Source: an uncultured Collinsella sp. (GTDB taxonomy: Bacteria > Actinomycetota > Coriobacteriia > Coriobacteriales > Coriobacteriaceae). From it: a stretch of 5,132 nt of DNA. Within the stretch, counting starts at the first letter, position 1. Each line of letters starts with the position of its first letter. The DNA is taken from NCBI GenBank assembly GCA_902465265.1, contig CABQMF010000076.1:1-5132 (forward strand). Direction: 5' to 3'. This document shows positions 4,876 through 5,132 of the stretch, one piece after another. A program made the translations under genes and the position numbers. The notes beneath the pieces are model-generated. The model worked only from the letters and a program-made list of their open reading frames with translations, ran no database searches and was not told the DNA's origin.

Positions 4876-5010
4876 ACGCCGGCACCGCATGGATTCGAAC
4901 CTCGGTCGAGGCGCGGGCGTGAAGCGGACGCGGAGCGTCCGTAGCGAGCGGGCGAGTCCGCCGGCAGGCGGGCGAAGCCGGTGCGGATCAGCACGACAAC
5001 TTAATCAGCG
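4876..5010. other. GC-rich, hairpin-rich spacer between tRNA-Arg copies
   Basis: No convincing gene is seen here. The stretch is much richer in GC than its flanks and holds three hairpins in a row: CCTCG/CGAGG (4900-4904, 4907-4911), CGGACGC/GCGTCCG (4925-4931, 4935-4941) and CCGCC/GGCGG (4958-4962, 4967-4971, loop GGCA). GCGGGCGAGTCCG (4948-4960) and GCGGGCGAAGCCG (4968-4980) are imperfect direct repeats, 11 of 13 identical, with period 20. GGATTCGAACC (4891-4901) is the exact reverse complement of part of the T arm of the neighbouring tRNA, but it is not followed by a foldable tRNA. It may be a dispersed intergenic repeat or decayed tRNA-derived sequence. Confidence 0.5.
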
Positions 5011-5037
5011 CTCCGTAAAAATTTTCCAAATTGTTGC

Positions 5038-5066
5038 TTGACCCATCGAGGGCTCACGTGCATAAT
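5038..5066 (+). promoter_or_regulatory. promoter of the second tRNA-Arg gene
   Basis: TTGACC (5038-5043) and CATAAT (5061-5066) are separated by exactly 17 bases, and the start would lie near 5073, six bases before the tRNA. An A/T-rich block (5016-5035) upstream may be an UP element. The TTGCTTGAC core is shared with the first tRNA promoter. Confidence 0.75.
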
Positions 5067-5078
5067 AATCCGTGCGTT

Positions 5079-5132
5079 GCGGCGTTACCTCAGCTGGATA
5101 GAGGGTCTGACTACGAATCAGAACGTCATAGG
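5079..5132 (+). tRNA. tRNA-Arg (ACG), second copy, cut by the window edge
   Basis: The 54 bases from 5079 to the window end are identical to 4760-4813 of the first tRNA-Arg. They cover the 5' acceptor strand, D arm, anticodon arm with ACG at 5113-5115, variable loop and 5' T stem. The T loop and 3' acceptor strand lie beyond the window, so intactness cannot be judged. The copies start 319 bases apart. Confidence 0.93.

Noticed and set aside
4879..4911. Possible tRNA 3' end on the minus strand (GGTTCGAATCC)
   Set aside because: The flanking bases do not form a five-pair T stem, there is no CCA end and no cloverleaf can be folded; kept only as an oddity of the spacer.
4725..4994. Minus-strand frame of 89 codons across the tRNA-Arg and spacer
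   Set aside because: It reads antisense through the tRNA and gives the RIRTYDVLIRSQTLYPAE type of string that arises whenever a tRNA-Arg is translated backwards.
4661..5041. Plus-strand frame of 126 codons across the tRNA-Arg
   Set aside because: It contains the whole tRNA, its promoter and its terminator, and has no ribosome binding site or protein-like composition.

Overview
The window looks like a chromosomal stretch from a GC-rich Gram-positive bacterium. Codon choice, strong Shine-Dalgarno sites and the style of the proteins suggest the actinobacterial class Coriobacteriia, perhaps Collinsella. That placement is inference from protein and repeat style and was not tested. Most of the window is ordinary housekeeping sequence; the more interesting signals lie in the gaps between genes.

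Left part (1-2386): a plus-strand cluster. A short leader with an inverted repeat and a possible promoter precedes an SPFH/band-7 membrane protein of the HIR-like type (127-1065). Six bases later comes rlmH (1072-1542, 23S rRNA pseudouridine-1915 methyltransferase), whose ribosome binding site lies inside the end of the SPFH gene. After 73 bases comes a divergent pyrroline-5-carboxylate reductase, proC (1616-2386). The three are probably co-transcribed.

Middle (2387-2847): proC converges on a 57-residue single-pass membrane protein gene on the minus strand (2563-2736), which is short enough to be missed by ORF cutoffs. The space between the two stop codons is filled exactly by a 178-base composite inverted-repeat element built round a GC-rich hairpin that can act as a bidirectional terminator. 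The small gene and serS then diverge from a shared AT-rich region carrying three perfect palindromes in 39 bases.

Right part (2848-5132): serS (seryl-tRNA synthetase) ends in a clear intrinsic terminator. An unrecognised 125-residue soluble protein follows (4303-4680). Its presumed promoter overlaps a GAAC-N4-GTTC dyad matching the LexA/SOS operator of Gram-positive bacteria. The window closes with two copies of tRNA-Arg(ACG), the second cut by the window edge. Each has its own promoter with a shared TTGCTTGAC core. They are separated by a terminator and a GC-rich, hairpin-rich spacer.

No complete novel multi-gene system was found. The best leads are the SOS-like box with its unknown gene, the small membrane protein, the composite repeat between convergent genes and the palindrome cluster in front of serS.
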